Assembly (NCBI GenBank): GCA_937863205.1
Contig: CALMGA010000462.1
Location: 1-6,970, forward strand
Reading direction: 5' to 3'
Length of the DNA stretch: 6,970 bases
DNA from: an uncultured Beijerinckiaceae bacterium
Lineage (GTDB): Bacteria > Pseudomonadota > Alphaproteobacteria > Rhizobiales > Beijerinckiaceae
Numbering within the stretch: the first letter of the stretch is position 1; every line of letters begins with the position of its first letter. The position numbers were made by a program, and so were the translations under genes. Under the pieces are notes generated by a model, which made no database searches, was not told the origin of the DNA, and saw only the letters and a program-made list of their open reading frames with translations. This document shows, piece after piece, positions 5,425-6,970 of the stretch.

Positions 5425-6501
5425 ATGCCGCCCTTCGAGGTGGCGTGGACGTCCATTCGTTCCTCAAAATGCCTGGCCGCTGCAACGTCCGCGATCGGTC
5501 CGGCTGAAGGCCCGCCTTCCTCTCCTTCGTCCTGCGGTGATCGCGTGGGCCAAGCGCCTCAGGTGCATGCAGAGCCGATCCGCATCGGCTTCTTGCTGCT
5601 TCCAGACTTTCCGCTGATGGCCTACGCGGCGGCCGTAGAGCCTTTGCGTGCGGCGAACGTCCTGGTTGGTCGCACGCTCTACAGGTGGCGGCATGCTTCG
5701 CCGGACGGAATGCCCGTGAGGGCCTCTCAAGGGTTCTCGATCGTCCCCGATCTCGAACTGACGGACCTTGGAACGAGCGTCGACCGGCTTTTCGTCTGCG
5801 CGGGAGGCAATCCCAGCAACGCCGGAAACGAGCATCTCCTCGGTCAGCTCCGCCGCATCGGCCGAACGCACGGTATCGTGCTGGGCGGGATTTCCGGAGG
5901 GCCGTTCATACTTGCCCGCGCCGGTTTGCTGGCTGGCGTGCGTTGCACCCTGCATTGGGAGCATGTCCCCGCCTTCCAGGAAACCTTTCCCGACGCGAAG
6001 GTCCGACGCTCGCTCTTCGAAATCGATCGCGAGCGGATCACCTGCTCGGGTGGCACCGCCGCGCTCGATATGATGCTCGACCTCATCAAACGCGATTGGG
6101 GACGCTCGCTGGCTGTCGACGTCAGCGATTGGTTCCTGCACAACCAGATACGCGAAGGACTCTCGCCGCAACGCCTGTCGTTTGCACAGCGCTTCGATCT
6201 TCGCGACGTGCGCGTGATCCGTGTGCTCGAAGCCATCGAAGACAATCTGGGCGATCCGCTCGGGCGGATCGAGCTCGCGAGGGTCGCGGGCCTCTCCGTG
6301 CGGCAACTGGAACGGTTGTTCAAGTCGACAGTCGGATGCACGTTGCACGACCATGCCCTGCGGCAGAGATTGGCGCACGCCCGGCGGCTGGCCCGTGAAA
6401 CCGCCATGCATCGCGAGCACATCGCGCTCGCTGCAGGATTCGCCTCCACGTCAGAGCTGAGACGTGTCGAGCGGCGCCACAGTCGACGCGGTCGTCTCTG
6501 A
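5425..6501 (+). CDS. GlxA-family transcriptional regulator (DJ-1/PfpI-like plus AraC HTH)
   Basis: This frame encodes a two-domain regulator. A DJ-1/PfpI-like domain (from about residue 51, RIGFLLLPDFPLMAY, to about 240) is followed by an AraC-type double HTH (about 263-355; first HTH LARVAGLSVRQLERLF, second IALAAGFASTSEL). Landmarks are AAAVEPLRAAN, LGGISGGP (153-160, with Ser157 at the elbow where DJ-1 enzymes have Cys, so probably non-catalytic), THWE-like LHWEHVPAF, TCSGGTAALDMM and DWFLHNQIR. The 358-residue form uses the only in-frame ATG, 12 bases after gmaS. Its first 48 residues are Ser/Pro-rich and outside the domain, and no start has a good ribosome-binding site, so GTG at 5545 (318 residues) or 5563 (312 residues) may be the true start. 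It probably senses a pathway compound and controls this operon, as suggested by the rhizobial glxA-glxBCD linkage. The last helix is atypical: Glu and Ser stand where aromatic residues are usual, and the tail is short. Confidence 0.82.
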   Translation: MPPFEVAWTSIRSSKCLAAATSAIGPAEGPPSSPSSCGDRVGQAPQVHAEPIRIGFLLLPDFPLMAYAAAVEPLRAANVLVGRTLYRWRHASPDGMPVRASQGFSIVPDLELTDLGTSVDRLFVCAGGNPSNAGNEHLLGQLRRIGRTHGIVLGGISGGPFILARAGLLAGVRCTLHWEHVPAFQETFPDAKVRRSLFEIDRERITCSGGTAALDMMLDLIKRDWGRSLAVDVSDWFLHNQIREGLSPQRLSFAQRFDLRDVRVIRVLEAIEDNLGDPLGRIELARVAGLSVRQLERLFKSTVGCTLHDHALRQRLAHARRLARETAMHREHIALAAGFASTSELRRVERRHSRRGRL

Positions 6502-6522
6502 CGGTGCAGACGACCGCCGTCG
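6484..6522 (+). terminator. Hairpin spanning the stop codon of the GlxA-type regulator
   Basis: Ten perfectly paired bases, GCGGTCGTCT (6488-6497) with AGACGACCGC (6508-6517), enclose a ten-base loop. Allowing one bulged base on the right arm lengthens the stem to about 14 pairs (6484-6497 with 6508-6522). The loop holds the stop codon (TGA 6499-6501). There is no downstream T-run. It is a good candidate for the end of the mgsABC-gmaS-regulator transcript. Because the left arm encodes the last residues of the regulator, it also shapes that protein's unusual tail. Confidence 0.5.
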
Positions 6523-6714
6523 TGCCGCGGGTCGCGGTGGACCCATCTGGATCGGATGCACCGCTTCGGCCCGCCCGATCCGCAATAGGCACCGGGCTCG
6601 CTCCTGCCGCCGATCCGGAAAACCCTGATCTCATACCAGCGGCCGTTCCTCTCTGACTCACGGGCTTCCGTTGGCGGGTGAGAGGTGATTCCATGGTGCC
6701 GGGAGGCTGGCACG

Positions 6715-6970
6715 ATGGCGGCAGCGGTGGCTTTGCGGACGGAGTTTTCGGCGGCTGCGCTGCGGCGGCTGGCGGCGGCGACCCGGCATGCCAACCAGAG
6801 CCGTCGCCTTTTGTCGCTTGCCGCCGTGCTGGACGGCATGGATCGTGGCGAGGCGGCACGCATCGGCGGCATGGACCGGCAGACCCTGCGCGACTGGGTG
6901 CACCGCTTCAACGCCCACGGCCCCGACGGGCTGAAGGACAGCTGGTCCAACCTTTGGGCAAGGATGAGGC
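6715..6970 (+). CDS. IS630-family transposase, N-terminal part (runs off the window)
   Basis: An open frame from ATG 6715 continues past the right edge (85 complete codons). GGGAGG at 6701-6706 gives it a well-placed ribosome-binding site. The translation has the winged-helix/HTH opening of IS630-type transposases in alphaproteobacteria: LRRLAAATRHANQSRRLL, a second helix pair around AARIGGMDRQTLRDWVHRFN, then AHGPDGLKD. The DDE catalytic residues would lie beyond the window. After WSN the final residues (LWARMR) do not look like the family continuation I expect (commonly a Pro/Arg-Leu stretch), so a frameshift or nested insertion right at the edge is possible. The insertion sequence's left end should lie somewhere in 6523-6714, but I could not identify a terminal inverted repeat without the other end. 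Confidence 0.75.
   Translation, partial: MAAAVALRTEFSAAALRRLAAATRHANQSRRLLSLAAVLDGMDRGEAARIGGMDRQTLRDWVHRFNAHGPDGLKDSWSNLWARMR

Noticed and set aside
6549..6581. Seven-base inverted repeat GGATCGG/CCGATCC downstream of the regulator
   Set aside because: The stem is short with a 19-base loop, and a much stronger hairpin lies just upstream. It could be part of the IS end but cannot be shown.
5464..6950. Minus-strand frames (318 and 368 codons) opposite the GlxA-type regulator
   Set aside because: The plus-strand frame has clear DJ-1-like and AraC motifs in order; these are its antisense shadows.
1..6970. tRNA, rRNA, riboswitch or CRISPR elements
   Set aside because: No cloverleaf-like structure, rRNA sequence, regularly spaced direct repeats or recognisable riboswitch core was seen.

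Overview
The window reads as high-GC alphaproteobacterial DNA, most likely from a Hyphomicrobiales (Rhizobiales) relative or a Methylobacterium-like methylotroph. The clues are GC-rich codon use, rhizobial-type gene families and an intergenic hairpin repeat of the kind common in that order. It carries most of an N-methylglutamate (NMG) pathway locus, the route that oxidises methylamine without methylamine dehydrogenase.

Layout, all on the + strand. (1) 2-349: the 3' end of a sarcosine-oxidase gamma-type gene, best read as mgdD, the last subunit gene of N-methylglutamate dehydrogenase. (2) 350-1019: a 670-base gap. It holds a strong GC hairpin just after mgdD, a decayed N-terminal remnant of an XRE-type regulator, one copy (A) of an approximately 95-bp repeat, two short perfect dyads, and an AT-rich promoter-like stretch. 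(3) 1020-3951: mgsA, mgsB and mgsC, each overlapping the next by one base (TGATG), encoding N-methylglutamate synthase. (4) 3952-4116: repeat copy B, with a 10-bp hairpin. (5) 4117-5412: gmaS, gamma-glutamylmethylamide synthetase. (6) 5425-6501: a GlxA-family regulator (DJ-1/PfpI-like plus AraC domain), closed by a hairpin that spans its stop codon. (7) 6715 to the window end: the start of an IS630-type transposase gene.

The genes form one pathway. GmaS joins methylamine to glutamate, MgsABC converts gamma-glutamylmethylamide to N-methylglutamate, and the Mgd complex (only MgdD visible) oxidises this, giving back glutamate and releasing the methyl carbon at the formaldehyde level. The same families are called glxBCD and glnT in rhizobia. 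The sarcosine-oxidase-like gene next door is what favours the NMG reading over a general nitrogen role.

The core pathway is known biology. The less ordinary points are local: a dying XRE regulator beside an intact-looking but C-terminally odd GlxA-type regulator; two diverged direct repeats flanking mgsABC whose best-aligned part differs almost only by transitions; a 15-bp tandem duplication that doubles the mgsB ribosome-binding site; and an MgsC with no cysteines in the segment where glutamate synthase carries its Fe-S ligands. I saw no evidence of a wholly new system.
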